A DNA stretch of 64,000 nucleotides, taken from contig NZ_CANMFF010000012.1 in the NCBI RefSeq assembly GCF_947497005.1, positions 62,001 through 126,000 of the forward strand, read 5' to 3'. The notes beneath the pieces are model-generated. The model worked only from the letters and a program-made list of their open reading frames with translations, ran no database searches and was not told where the DNA came from. A program made the translations under genes and the position numbers. The first letter of the stretch is position 1. Each line of letters opens with the position of its first letter. Origin of the DNA: an uncultured Ruegeria sp. (GTDB taxonomy: Bacteria > Pseudomonadota > Alphaproteobacteria > Rhodobacterales > Rhodobacteraceae). Of the stretch, positions 17,584 to 26,787 are shown piece after piece.

Positions 17584-19155
17584 ATGACCAAGCAAATGTC
17601 GGCGCGCGAAGCGGCAAATCTTGTGCCAGACGGGGCCACTGTTGCCGTGAATTCGTCAAGCGGTCTGTGCTGTCCGGATGCGGTTCTCAAGGGCATTGGC
17701 GAGCGCTTTGACGCCGAAGCTGCGCCGCAGAACCTGACGACAATCCATCCCATTGCCGCAGGTGATATGTTCGGCACCAAAGGGGTGGATCATATCGCCA
17801 AGCCAGGGCTTTTGACCCGGATTATCGGTGGGTCGTACCCGTCAGGCCCAAGCAAGGCCGAGCCGCCACTGGTCTGGCAGATGATTACGAGCGAGCAGGT
17901 GCGGGCCTATAACGTCCCGTCGGGCATCATCTTTGATATGCTGCGTGAGGCCGCAGCCAAACGACCGGGCGTGTTGACCAAGGTCGGGATGGAAACGTTT
18001 GTAGACCCCGATATCGAGGGCTGTGCGATGAATGACGCCGCCCGCGCGGAACCTATCGTCAAACGGATGGAGTTCGAAGGCGAGGAGTGGCTGTATTTCA
18101 AGTCGATGGCTCCGAACGTCGCCATTATCCGTGCCACAACTGCTGACGAGAAGGGCAACCTGAGCTTTGAGCATGAGGGAGCCTATCTGGGCGCGATGGA
18201 GATGGCTCTGGCCGCGCGCAACAACGGCGGAATTGTGATTGCGCAGGCCAAGCGTATTGCCTCAGCGGGCAGCATCCGGCCCCATGACGTGCATGTGCCG
18301 GGTATTCTGGTGGATGCGATTGTCGAGGCTCCGGACCAGTTACAGACCACCGCGACCGAATATGATCCGGCGATATCGGGTGAACTGACCCGCCCGCTCA
18401 GCAGCTTCCGTAAGGCGGAATTCAACGTGGGCAAAGTGATTGCCCGCCGTGTCGCCCAGGAACTGAAAGACGGATGGGCGGTCAATATCGGCTTTGGCAT
18501 TTCGGCCAATGTCCCGCGCATTCTGGTCGAAGAGGGGCTGCATGGCGCGGTCACATGGATGATCGAACAGGGGGCCGTCGGCGGTGTGCCGCTGTTGGAT
18601 TTCAAATTCGGCTGCTCGGCCAATGCCGAGGCGTTCGTCCCATCGCCGCATCAGTTTTGTTACTTCCAGGCGGGCGGGTTCGATGCGTCGCTTCTGTCTT
18701 TCCTTGAGGTCGACAAAAACGGTTCGGTCAATGTGTCCCGGTTGTCGGCGATCCCGCATCGCACTGCCGGGGCGGGCGGCTTTGTCGACATCACCGCGCG
18801 GGCGCGCAGAATCGTGTTCTCGGGCAATTTCAATGCCGGGGCAAAAATGACCATTGAAGATGGTCAACTGAACATCCTGCAGGAAGGAAAGGTTGCCAAA
18901 TTCGTTGATGAGGTCGACCAGATTTCATTTTCCGGCACGCGTGCAAAAGCGCAAGGGCAGGACGTGACCTACGTGACCGAGCGCTGTGTCATCAAGTTAA
19001 CAGAACGTGGTCTGATGGTGACCGAGATCGCGCCAGGCGTGGACCTGCAGAAGGACGTTCTGGATCAGGCGGCGACCCCGTTGTTGGTGGCGGATGATTT
19101 GGTGACGATGGACGCAGAACTGTTTGATCCGGCCCCCATGGGTCTGCAATTGTAG
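17584..19155 (+). CDS. Family I CoA-transferase (fused alpha-beta, propionate/acetate CoA-transferase type)
   Basis: At 523 residues it has the length of fused CoA-transferases such as Pct and YdiF. The catalytic glutamate is Glu328 in WMIEQGAVGG, which matches the ExGxxGG motif that forms the glutamyl-CoA thioester. It moves CoA from a donor (often acetyl-CoA) to a carboxylic acid. In this operon it precedes an enoyl-CoA hydratase and a glycerate kinase, so it may activate the acid made by the upstream oxidoreductases, or release a final short acid from its CoA ester. The operator immediately upstream ties it to the regulon. Confidence 0.9.
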   Translation: MTKQMSAREAANLVPDGATVAVNSSSGLCCPDAVLKGIGERFDAEAAPQNLTTIHPIAAGDMFGTKGVDHIAKPGLLTRIIGGSYPSGPSKAEPPLVWQMITSEQVRAYNVPSGIIFDMLREAAAKRPGVLTKVGMETFVDPDIEGCAMNDAARAEPIVKRMEFEGEEWLYFKSMAPNVAIIRATTADEKGNLSFEHEGAYLGAMEMALAARNNGGIVIAQAKRIASAGSIRPHDVHVPGILVDAIVEAPDQLQTTATEYDPAISGELTRPLSSFRKAEFNVGKVIARRVAQELKDGWAVNIGFGISANVPRILVEEGLHGAVTWMIEQGAVGGVPLLDFKFGCSANAEAFVPSPHQFCYFQAGGFDASLLSFLEVDKNGSVNVSRLSAIPHRTAGAGGFVDITARARRIVFSGNFNAGAKMTIEDGQLNILQEGKVAKFVDEVDQISFSGTRAKAQGQDVTYVTERCVIKLTERGLMVTEIAPGVDLQKDVLDQAATPLLVADDLVTMDAELFDPAPMGLQL

Positions 19156-19160
19156 ATAGC

Positions 19161-19928
19161 ATGATGGAGCACTTTCTGCTGGAAATCGAAGATGGAGTCG
19201 CGCGGCTGACCATCAACCGGCCCGACCGGTTGAACGCAATTGACGAAGCCATGATGGATGATCTTATGTCCATCTGCCGACAGATCGAACACGCCGATGA
19301 TGCGCATGTTGTCATCCTGACGGGTGCGGGTAAGGTGTTCTGCGCGGGCGGTGACATTGATGCCTGGTCAAGCCGCTCTCCCGACGGGTTTGGCCGACAC
19401 TGGTTGCGGGATGGGCATCAGGCGCTGGACGCGCTTACGCGTTTGCGGCAACCGGTCATCACCGTTCTCAACGGCCATGTTTTGGGCGGCGGGCTTGAGC
19501 TGGCGGCATGCGCGGATTATCGCATCGCAGAATCCCATATCCGGATCGGGCAACCTGAGCCCGCGCTTGGTATTATCCCCGGCTGGTCTGGTACTCAGCG
19601 GGCGGTGCGTCGGTTCGGCGCCCAGCTCGTGCGGCGCATGGCTATCTTCGGCGAAGAGTTTTCGGCCGAAGCGGCGCTGGCGGCAGGGATCGTCGATCAG
19701 GTGGTTGAAAAGGGCCGGGGTATGGCTACGGCTGATGACCTCGTCGAACGGATGCGCCATCGCGGTCCTGTTGCGATTGAACTGGCAAAAATGCTGATCA
19801 ATGCCGCCGAAGGAGAAGAGCGCGAACGTGTCTTTGAGGCGCTCGCCGGTCGTATTGCTGCCGCACAGCCCGAGCTGAAAACCGGCCTATCCGCCTTCAA
19901 GGACCGCAAAAAAGCAAAATTCTGGTAA
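19161..19928 (+). CDS. Enoyl-CoA hydratase/isomerase family protein (crotonase fold)
   Basis: A 255-residue crotonase. Oxyanion-hole segments are KVFCAGGDIDAW near residue 60 and VLGGGLELAACADYRIA near 106; GQPEPALGIIPGWSGTQR carries a glutamate at a catalytic position. It should hydrate or isomerise an enoyl-CoA, or perform a related crotonase reaction, on the CoA ester made in this pathway. It starts five bases after the CoA-transferase gene. Crotonases vary too widely to name the exact reaction. Confidence 0.9.
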   Translation: MMEHFLLEIEDGVARLTINRPDRLNAIDEAMMDDLMSICRQIEHADDAHVVILTGAGKVFCAGGDIDAWSSRSPDGFGRHWLRDGHQALDALTRLRQPVITVLNGHVLGGGLELAACADYRIAESHIRIGQPEPALGIIPGWSGTQRAVRRFGAQLVRRMAIFGEEFSAEAALAAGIVDQVVEKGRGMATADDLVERMRHRGPVAIELAKMLINAAEGEERERVFEALAGRIAAAQPELKTGLSAFKDRKKAKFW

Positions 19929-19953
19929 CACCTCGCTGAAAGGGAAGCCCAAT

Positions 19954-20265
19954 ATGATACGTCACCTTGTTCACCTGCGTTTCAAAGCAGACACAAGCGA
20001 TGCAGAGAAGGCGGCGCTGTATTCCGATCTGGCCGGACTTTCCGGGCATATCGACGGGATACTGGACTTTCAGCATCGCAAGAACGTCTCGATCGAAACG
20101 CCGCTGGTACGGGATTTCAACGATATGTTTTGGCTCGACTTTCGGGATGTGGCAGTGCGCGAGATTTATCTGAACGACAGCGCCCATCAGGAAATCGGCG
20201 GACGCATCGTTGAAAAGCTGGACGGCGGCGCGGATGGCGTCTTTGTCTGCGACATCGAGATGTGA
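19954..20265 (+). CDS. Dabb-domain (stress-responsive alpha/beta-barrel) protein
   Basis: This small 103-residue protein starts MIRHLVHLRFKADTSDAEK and matches the dimeric alpha/beta-barrel Dabb family. Members range from stress proteins of unknown role to small cyclases and monooxygenase-like enzymes. It sits between an enoyl-CoA hydratase and a glycerate kinase and is followed without a gap by the latter, so it is probably a pathway enzyme or ring-handling helper rather than a general stress protein. Its reaction is unknown. Confidence 0.8.
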   Translation: MIRHLVHLRFKADTSDAEKAALYSDLAGLSGHIDGILDFQHRKNVSIETPLVRDFNDMFWLDFRDVAVREIYLNDSAHQEIGGRIVEKLDGGADGVFVCDIEM

Positions 20266-21522
20266 ATGAAAAACGCTGCAATTCTGACCTCGCTGTTTGA
20301 CGCGGCAGTCGAAGCCGCCGACCCGCTTGCGGCGCTGAAAGCCCAACTTCCCCGACCGCCCAAGGGACGCACCGTTGTGATCGGCGCAGGTAAGGGCGCA
20401 GCTCAACTGGCGCAGGCCTTCGAAACTCTGTGGGACGGTCCATTGTCCGGTGTGGTTGTCACCCGTTATGGCTATGGGGCCGCATGTTCCGGGATCGAGG
20501 TGCTTGAGGCATCTCATCCGGTTCCCGATGAAGCCGGGGTACAAGCCAGCCAGGCTTTGATGCGAACGGTGTCCGGCTTGGGACCGGATGACCTGGTGGT
20601 GGCGCTGATTTGCGGCGGCGGGTCATCGTTGCTGCCGTGCCCGCCCGACGGGTTGTCGCTTGCGGATGAACAGGCCCTCAACCAGGCACTTCTGGCATCA
20701 GGGGCACCGATCTCGGTCATGAACGCCATTCGCAAGCATGTCAGCGGCATCAAGGGCGGCCGGCTGGCGGCGCTTGCGCATCCTGCTCGGGTGGTTTCCC
20801 TTGTGGTCTCGGATGTGCCAGGAGACGATCCCGCACAGGTGGCCTCGGGCCCAACGGTGCCGGACAGGGTGTCGCGCGATGACGCACTGCGCCTGATCAC
20901 GGATCACCGTATCGAGTTGCCCGGGTCGGTGATGGCCCACCTTAATACACCCTCCGCCGCAGCCCCTAAACCAGAGGATGCGCGTTTTTCCGGCAACGAG
21001 GTGTGTGTCATCGCCTCGGCAGGGTTGTCTTTGGACGCGGCAGCCCGCGCTGCCGAAGCGCAGGGTGTTCCCGCCGTGATCCTGTCGGACGCCATCGAGG
21101 GCGAGGCTCGGGACGTGGCCCGTGTGCACGCTGCGATCGCCCGCGAGGTGGCGGGCAAGGACCGGCCCTTCAGAAAGCCGGTTGTGATCCTGTCGGGCGG
21201 AGAGACCACGGTCACTCTGCGTGGAAAGGGAAAAGGCGGGCGCAATACCGAATTCCTGCTGTCTCTGGCGCAGGAAATTGATGGTATTGACGGCATTGTC
21301 GCGCTGGCGGCGGATACCGATGGCATCGACGGCTCGGAAGCCAACGCCGGCGCCTTTGTGGATGGAACAAGCTGCGCCCGGATGCGCGCCGCCGGTCGTA
21401 ACCCGACAGCGGATCTGACCGGCAACAATGCTTTCACCGCCTTCGAGGCGGTCGGAGATCTGTTTTCGCCCGGTCCAACCGGAACCAACGTAAACGATTT
21501 CCGCGCCATCCTTGTAACTTAG
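20266..21522 (+). CDS. Glycerate 2-kinase / hydroxypyruvate reductase family (MOFRL)
   Basis: A 418-residue protein of the TtuD/GckA family. The N-terminal DUF4147 region includes [17 protein letters not shown] and [17 protein letters not shown]; the C-terminal MOFRL domain includes [20 protein letters not shown]. Characterised members phosphorylate D-glycerate to 2-phosphoglycerate with ATP; some are labelled hydroxypyruvate reductase. It follows the Dabb gene with no spacing. Its presence implies the pathway yields glycerate (or hydroxypyruvate) that enters lower glycolysis, possibly relevant to the PEP carboxylase gene next door. Confidence 0.9.
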   Translation: MKNAAILTSLFDAAVEAADPLAALKAQLPRPPKGRTVVIGAGKGAAQLAQAFETLWDGPLSGVVVTRYGYGAACSGIEVLEASHPVPDEAGVQASQALMRTVSGLGPDDLVVALICGGGSSLLPCPPDGLSLADEQALNQALLASGAPISVMNAIRKHVSGIKGGRLAALAHPARVVSLVVSDVPGDDPAQVASGPTVPDRVSRDDALRLITDHRIELPGSVMAHLNTPSAAAPKPEDARFSGNEVCVIASAGLSLDAAARAAEAQGVPAVILSDAIEGEARDVARVHAAIAREVAGKDRPFRKPVVILSGGETTVTLRGKGKGGRNTEFLLSLAQEIDGIDGIVALAADTDGIDGSEANAGAFVDGTSCARMRAAGRNPTADLTGNNAFTAFEAVGDLFSPGPTGTNVNDFRAILVT

Positions 21523-21568
21523 CGGGATGCATCTGTTTGGTACAGATCACCTTACGGGGCGATTTCAT

Positions 21569-21594
21569 CGGGTTGAGCAGTACTGATCAACCCG
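21569..21594. terminator. Bidirectional hairpin between convergent genes
   Basis: CGGGTTGA (21569-21576) pairs perfectly with TCAACCCG (21587-21594) around a 10-base loop. It overlaps the stop codon of the PEP carboxylase gene and lies 46 bases after the glycerate kinase gene. The T-run is weak, so termination efficiency is uncertain. Confidence 0.5.
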
Positions 21595-24124
21595 TGTATT
21601 GAAGCCCCGCAGCTATTCCATTGATGGTCAGTTTCAGCGCGTTCTGCAAATCGGGATTTTCAGAATCCCGGCGCAATTGACCCAGAAGCACAACCTGTGA
21701 GTTGTTCAAATGCGCCACGAGTTGCCTGCGTGATGCAAAATCCGCGTTGGTGTCTTTCAGTGCCTGTTGCCGGATGTCACCCAATGCGCCGACGCACAGA
21801 GCCCAATCATCACGAATCTTCCCGAAGATCTCGGTGCGAATGGCGGCATCTTCGACAAGTTGGGCGTATTGATGGGCGATATCCATGTCGACCTTGCTCA
21901 TCGACAGGGCCATGCCATCGATCATGCCTCTGAAAAAATCCGAGTGTTGGTAAAGCCTGGTCAGGTCGGCGCGATCACCGCTGTTCATCTGATCCACCGC
22001 CGCGCCGAACCCGTACCAGGCCGGCAGCATGAACCGGCTCTGGCCCCAGCTGAATACCCAGGGAATTGCGCGCAACTGGGACAGGTTATCGATTTGTCCG
22101 CGCGAAACGGGGCGCGACCCCATATTAAGCGATGCGATGTAATCCAAAATCGTAGCCTGACGCATAAACGTGACGAAGCCGGGGGTCTTCTGAACCAGGT
22201 CCCGGTAACTCCGATAGGCGTTCTGAGACAAACCTTCCAACAATCCGTCAGCGTCGGCCACGGTTTGCCTGTCCTCACCAAAGGACATCCCAAACTTTGT
22301 GACGCCCGAAATCAACTCGCACAGATGCACGGTGGATTGCTGTGGGTTGGCGAACCTCTTGGACAGGACCTCGCCCTGCTCTGTCACACGAAACCTGAGT
22401 GACGAAGGAACCTTGGGTTGTGCAGCTATGGCCTCGGCGACGGTGCCGCTGCCGCGTCCGATCGACCCGCCCCTGCCATGAAAGAAACGAGCGGACAGGC
22501 CGTGGCGAGAAATCGTCCGTGCCAATTCGGTCTCAGCTTTGGAAACCTCCCACCGCGCGGTCACGATGCCGCCATCCTTGTTGCTGTCGGAATAACCCAG
22601 CATGATTTGCTGACACCCGCCATGTGCCTGAACCAATTGGCGATAGGCCGGGATCGACAGCAGTTCATCCATTATGCCCGGTGCGCGCCGAAGATCGTCG
22701 ATGGTCTCAAACAGTGGCACCGGCAATACGGCGATGGCCGTCGTTTCGTTCAAAAGGCCGAAGTTCTGCAGCAAAACGGCCAGTTCCAGGATATCTGACA
22801 CGCTTTCGGTGTTGGAAATGATGCTGTTTGTGATGATTTCGGAGTCAATCTCATCTCGCAATTTGCCTGCCATACGGAAGATGGCAACCTCGGACTGGGA
22901 CTCTTCGGACAAATCCATGCCCTGTACCCAGAGCGGTCGCGCATTTTCCAGCATCCCGGTCAGGAGGCGGACGCGCTCTTTCTCGTTCAGGCTGGCATAA
23001 TCCGTCGGGGTCGCGACCTTGCTCAGCAATTCCGCCACGAGTATTTCGTGCTTGCTGGAATTCTGCCTGAGATCGATTGATGCCATCCTGAACCCGAACA
23101 CATCCACCGTGGCAATCAGGAGATCCAATTCGTCCTGATACAATTCCCGCAGATCGAGAGCGTGCAGGGCATCCGAGATTATTTGCAATTCAGCCTGGAA
23201 TCGGGACGCAGAATAATCGGTGCTCTCCTTCGGTCCGCTGCCCTTCAGGACCCGGCTGAAACCGGCAAGCCTTTGATGAATACCGCACAGCGCAAGGCGG
23301 AAGCTCTCGGTTGCATAATGTTGCGGGACATCAATCGTCTCCGCCACCAGCGCTTTGACAGTTTCAGGGACATCTATCAGACTGTCATCCAGCGACAGTT
23401 TCCGCTCGAGTGCTCGAACCTGAACCATGTAATAGGCCAGAATAGCCGTCGCGTGCTCAACTGCCGCGAATTCCAGTGTCGTTGCATCGACAAACGGATT
23501 GCCGTCGCGATCACCGCCGATCCAGCTCGCAAAACGAACCAGACCGCTGGTCGGATGGCGGTCCAGAATTTTCATTAAACCAACCGCCGCAGGCAGAACC
23601 GAGTGCAGCAATACGGATACGCCGTTCACTATCTCGTCGAAAATCGACAATTTCGAGCCGCGCGATTGCGCGGTGTTCCAGAGCGTCAGAACAGAGCGAT
23701 ACAGTTTTTGCGGATCTGCAACCGTAGGGTCCTGAAGCAGCGTATCGTAAAGTTCACGCTCGATCCTCTGGATACTCTGCCGTTTGATTTCCGTGGGATG
23801 AGCGGTCAGAACAAGCTCCAGACACACATTTTTCACGGTGTCCTTGAATAGATCAGGATCGGATGCGCGGAATTTTGTCAGATCTTTTTGCAGTTTCCGG
23901 ACGGCGTGCTCGGAATCCTCCGGCGCCGTGACCTGCATCAGGTTGGCGAATTGCAGCAGGATAGTGAGGGCTCGCAATTCTTGTGGCTGAGTGCTGGGCT
24001 GTATCTGGTCTCGGTCCAGCCGGAGCATCATGCCCACTGCGGAAGCGCAAGCTTCGTTTTCCTGTCGCGCGATGACGTTTGTCAGGGTTTCAACCAATTG
24101 CTGAAAATGAACTTCGCGCAACAT
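21587..24124 (-). CDS. ppc: Phosphoenolpyruvate carboxylase
   Basis: An 845-residue enzyme, slightly shorter than the 880-930 usual for bacterial PEPC. The catalytic histidine is in LVLTAHPTEIKRQ near residue 109, and the active-site loop is FHGRGGSIGRGSG in the middle. The C-terminus ends QYTG, whereas MRNTG or close variants are usual. It carboxylates PEP to oxaloacetate to refill the TCA cycle. It stands alone between the catabolic operon and the etf genes and has no regulon operator upstream. It may be an ordinary housekeeping gene, though anaplerosis would help when acetyl-CoA and 2-phosphoglycerate are the end products. Confidence 0.93.
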   Translation of the reverse strand: MLREVHFQQLVETLTNVIARQENEACASAVGMMLRLDRDQIQPSTQPQELRALTILLQFANLMQVTAPEDSEHAVRKLQKDLTKFRASDPDLFKDTVKNVCLELVLTAHPTEIKRQSIQRIERELYDTLLQDPTVADPQKLYRSVLTLWNTAQSRGSKLSIFDEIVNGVSVLLHSVLPAAVGLMKILDRHPTSGLVRFASWIGGDRDGNPFVDATTLEFAAVEHATAILAYYMVQVRALERKLSLDDSLIDVPETVKALVAETIDVPQHYATESFRLALCGIHQRLAGFSRVLKGSGPKESTDYSASRFQAELQIISDALHALDLRELYQDELDLLIATVDVFGFRMASIDLRQNSSKHEILVAELLSKVATPTDYASLNEKERVRLLTGMLENARPLWVQGMDLSEESQSEVAIFRMAGKLRDEIDSEIITNSIISNTESVSDILELAVLLQNFGLLNETTAIAVLPVPLFETIDDLRRAPGIMDELLSIPAYRQLVQAHGGCQQIMLGYSDSNKDGGIVTARWEVSKAETELARTISRHGLSARFFHGRGGSIGRGSGTVAEAIAAQPKVPSSLRFRVTEQGEVLSKRFANPQQSTVHLCELISGVTKFGMSFGEDRQTVADADGLLEGLSQNAYRSYRDLVQKTPGFVTFMRQATILDYIASLNMGSRPVSRGQIDNLSQLRAIPWVFSWGQSRFMLPAWYGFGAAVDQMNSGDRADLTRLYQHSDFFRGMIDGMALSMSKVDMDIAHQYAQLVEDAAIRTEIFGKIRDDWALCVGALGDIRQQALKDTNADFASRRQLVAHLNNSQVVLLGQLRRDSENPDLQNALKLTINGIAAGLQYTG

Positions 24125-24197
24125 GGGTGTATTCCTCTCGGAGCAATGACCTGCCTTTCAGCAGGTCATATGTGTGATTAAAGCTATTTGGCAGATA

Positions 24198-25127
24198 TCA
24201 GCCGAGTTTTTCGGTCAGTTCCGGCACGGCGTTGAACAGGTCTGCAACCAGTCCGAAGTCTGCGACCTGAAAGATCGGCGCTTCTTCGTCCTTGTTGATC
24301 GCAACGATGACCTTGCTGTCCTTCATACCGGCCAAGTGCTGAATCGCGCCCGAGATGCCGACAGCGACATAGAGGTCCGGGGCAACAACCTTACCGGTCT
24401 GACCCACCTGCCAGTCGTTCGGGGCATAGCCCGAGTCAACGGCAGCGCGCGATGCGCCAACGGCGGCGCCCAGCTTGTCAGCCAGACCTTCGATCAGTTT
24501 GAAGTCTTCTTCCGAGCCGACACCACGGCCACCCGAGACAACAACGCTAGCCGAGGTCAGTTCCGGACGGTCGCTTTCGGCTACCTTGTCCTCGACCCAC
24601 GAGCTCAGGCCCGGGTTGTCGCCAACCGAGATGGTCTCGACAGCCGCCGAACCACCTTCGCCCGCCGCATCGAAGCTGGCGGTCCGGATGGTCACGACTT
24701 TCTTGGCGTCGTTCGATTTCACGGTCTGGATCGCGTTACCCGCATAGATCGGACGCTCGAAGGTCGTGGCGTCGACCACGCCGGACGCGTCCGAGATCAC
24801 CATCACGTCCAGCAGGGCTGCAACGCGCGGCATCACGTTCTTGGCGTCGGTGGTCGCAGGGGCAACGATATGCTCGTACCCATCGGCCAGACCCACAATC
24901 AGGGCTGCGGTTGATTCCGCCAGGCGGTGACCCAGCGAGGCACCTTCGGCGACCAGAACCTTTGATACGCCATCGATCTTGGCAGCGGCCTCACCAGCCG
25001 CGGCGGCGGAACCACCTGCAGCCAGAACGGTGATGTCGCCCAGCGATTTGACGGCGGCAACGGTCTTGGCGGTGGCGTCAACCGACAGCTCACCATTGTT
25101 AACCTCTGCGAGAAGAAGAACAGCCAT
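24198..25127 (-). CDS. etfA: Electron transfer flavoprotein alpha subunit
   Basis: A 309-residue EtfA. The C-terminal FAD-binding domain is clear: SGGRGVGSEEDFKLIEGLAD, GASRAAVDSGYAPNDWQVGQ and the VGISGAIQHLAGMKDS motif. With EtfB it accepts electrons from acyl-CoA and other flavoprotein dehydrogenases and passes them to ETF-ubiquinone oxidoreductase. Its ATG overlaps the stop of etfB by one base. The acyl-CoA dehydrogenase encoded at 28.7 kb on the same strand is a natural electron donor, but this is probably the general ETF of the cell. Confidence 0.95.
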   Translation of the reverse strand: MAVLLLAEVNNGELSVDATAKTVAAVKSLGDITVLAAGGSAAAAGEAAAKIDGVSKVLVAEGASLGHRLAESTAALIVGLADGYEHIVAPATTDAKNVMPRVAALLDVMVISDASGVVDATTFERPIYAGNAIQTVKSNDAKKVVTIRTASFDAAGEGGSAAVETISVGDNPGLSSWVEDKVAESDRPELTSASVVVSGGRGVGSEEDFKLIEGLADKLGAAVGASRAAVDSGYAPNDWQVGQTGKVVAPDLYVAVGISGAIQHLAGMKDSKVIVAINKDEEAPIFQVADFGLVADLFNAVPELTEKLG

Positions 25128-25885
25128 TACACAGCCCCCGCTTCTTTGAGTTTCTCGACCAGCTCATCAACCGAGCCCACGATGATACCGGCGGCGCGTG
25201 CCGGCGGCTCTTCGGTCTTGACGACTTCCAGACGCGGCGTGACATCGACGCCGTAATCGGCGGCGGTTTTCTCATCCAGCGGCTTTTTCTTCGCCTTCAT
25301 GATGTTGGGCAGCGACGCGTAGCGCGGCTCGTTCAGGCGCAGGTCAACGGTGACGATGGTCGGCATCTTGACGCTGATAGTCTGCAGACCGCCATCCACC
25401 TCACGGGTGATCTTGGCGGTGTCGCCTTCGATGTCCAGCTCGGACGCGAAAGTGCCTTGGCTCCAGCCCAGCAGGGCCGACAGCATCTGACCAGTGGCGT
25501 TCATGTCGTTGTCGATCGCCTGTTTGCCCGCCAGAACGATGCCCGGCTGCTCTTCCTCAACCACTTTGGCAAGGATCTTGGCAACGGCCAGCGGCTCGAT
25601 GTCCTGATGAACATCATCGGCGGCCACTACCAGAATGGCGCGGTCGGCACCCATGGCCAGTGCGGTCCGCAGGGTTTCCTGCGACTGTTTCACACCGATC
25701 GAAACGGCAACAACTTCGTCAGCCTTGCCGGCTTCTTTAAGGCGGATTGCCTCTTCCACTGCGATTTCGTCGAACGGGTTCATCGACATTTTTACATTGG
25801 CGAGATCAACTCCGCTCCCGTCCGCCTTAACACGAACTTTCACGTTGTAGTCAATCACGCGCTTGACAGGCACAAGTACCTTCAT
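25127..25885 (-). CDS. etfB: Electron transfer flavoprotein beta subunit
   Basis: A 252-residue EtfB starting [20 protein letters not shown], with [20 protein letters not shown] and the [20 protein letters not shown] nucleotide-binding segment that holds AMP. It forms the ETF heterodimer with the product of the overlapping etfA gene. The gene pair is followed on the same strand by ppc. No regulon palindrome was seen upstream. Confidence 0.95.
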   Translation of the reverse strand: MKVLVPVKRVIDYNVKVRVKADGSGVDLANVKMSMNPFDEIAVEEAIRLKEAGKADEVVAVSIGVKQSQETLRTALAMGADRAILVVAADDVHQDIEPLAVAKILAKVVEEEQPGIVLAGKQAIDNDMNATGQMLSALLGWSQGTFASELDIEGDTAKITREVDGGLQTISVKMPTIVTVDLRLNEPRYASLPNIMKAKKKPLDEKTAADYGVDVTPRLEVVKTEEPPARAAGIIVGSVDELVEKLKEAGAV

Positions 25886-25921
25886 TGTAGCGCTTTCTCT
25901 TGTTATGAATAGACTTTCTCG

Positions 25922-26782
25922 TCAGCACTCGGATCTGAAGCGGTCAACGATTGTGTCCAAAACCTCATTCGGGTCGCGTTTCCACCAATTGTTGGCAGAG
26001 AATATCTCGACCTCGCAGAGGCCGGTGTACCCCGCATCCTCAACAGCGGCACGTAGGGCGGGCAGGTCGGCGACGCCGTCGCCCATCATGCCGCGATCGA
26101 GCAGAACGTCAGTAGTGTCGGCCAGCCAGTCGCACAGGTGATAGCCCAGAATGCGTCCATTGGCGCGGGTCGCAAGCGTGTCAGCCAGCGTCGTGTCCCA
26201 CCAGACGTGATAGACATCAATTGCGACGCCCACATTGTCTGCACCCACCGCGTCACAAACATTCAGTGCATCTGCAGCGGTCATCAGGCAAGTGCGATTT
26301 CCCGCAGTTGCGGGGTTCAGCGGCTCCAGTGCAAGTTTGACACCGCGTTCAGCGGCGTAAGCCGCAGCGCGCGCCACCCGGTCGGCCAGAATTTTCTGAC
26401 TCTCCAGAACACCTTTTGTCCCCGGCTCGGGGCCGCCGGTGACGATGGTCAGCACCGAGGTTTCCAAAGCCGCAGTCTGATCGATGGACAGATGGAAATC
26501 GTCCATGATCTCCTGATCGGAGGGCAAAGCCAAAGGGCCGGTCAGAAAAGGTGTGCGGCACAGACCGACAACCTGCATTCCGGCGTCACGAACACGCTGA
26601 CCGATTTCGGTTTCACGCCCGTCCAGCTCGCGCCGCCAAAAGGTGACACCACCGTATCCCCGCTCGGCGCAGGCATAAATGACGCGCTCGGGCGACCAAC
26701 CGGCCCCGTGCCCATCAAGATTATGACCCAGGGTCGCGGTATTCAGCGCCAGCGCGGAATGGTCCTTCGAAAAATCGCGCAT
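25922..26782 (-). CDS. Sugar phosphate isomerase/epimerase-like TIM barrel
   Basis: A protein of about 286 residues of the xylose-isomerase-like TIM barrel superfamily (AP endonuclease 2 fold). Candidate metal-binding residues lie in GVKLALEPLNP (Glu), NVGVAIDVYHVWWD (Asp, His) and GYTGLCEVEIFS (Glu), the pattern of the family. The start is set at the ATG at 26782 (MRDFSKDHSALALN), six bases after the stop of the upstream gene. The family includes isomerases, epimerases and dehydratases of keto sugars and inositols. Linkage to a DUF993 protein recurs in bacterial sugar clusters as far as recalled, suggesting a joint substrate. Confidence 0.85.
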   Translation of the reverse strand: MRDFSKDHSALALNTATLGHNLDGHGAGWSPERVIYACAERGYGGVTFWRRELDGRETEIGQRVRDAGMQVVGLCRTPFLTGPLALPSDQEIMDDFHLSIDQTAALETSVLTIVTGGPEPGTKGVLESQKILADRVARAAAYAAERGVKLALEPLNPATAGNRTCLMTAADALNVCDAVGADNVGVAIDVYHVWWDTTLADTLATRANGRILGYHLCDWLADTTDVLLDRGMMGDGVADLPALRAAVEDAGYTGLCEVEIFSANNWWKRDPNEVLDTIVDRFRSEC

Positions 26783-26787
26783 GCCAA

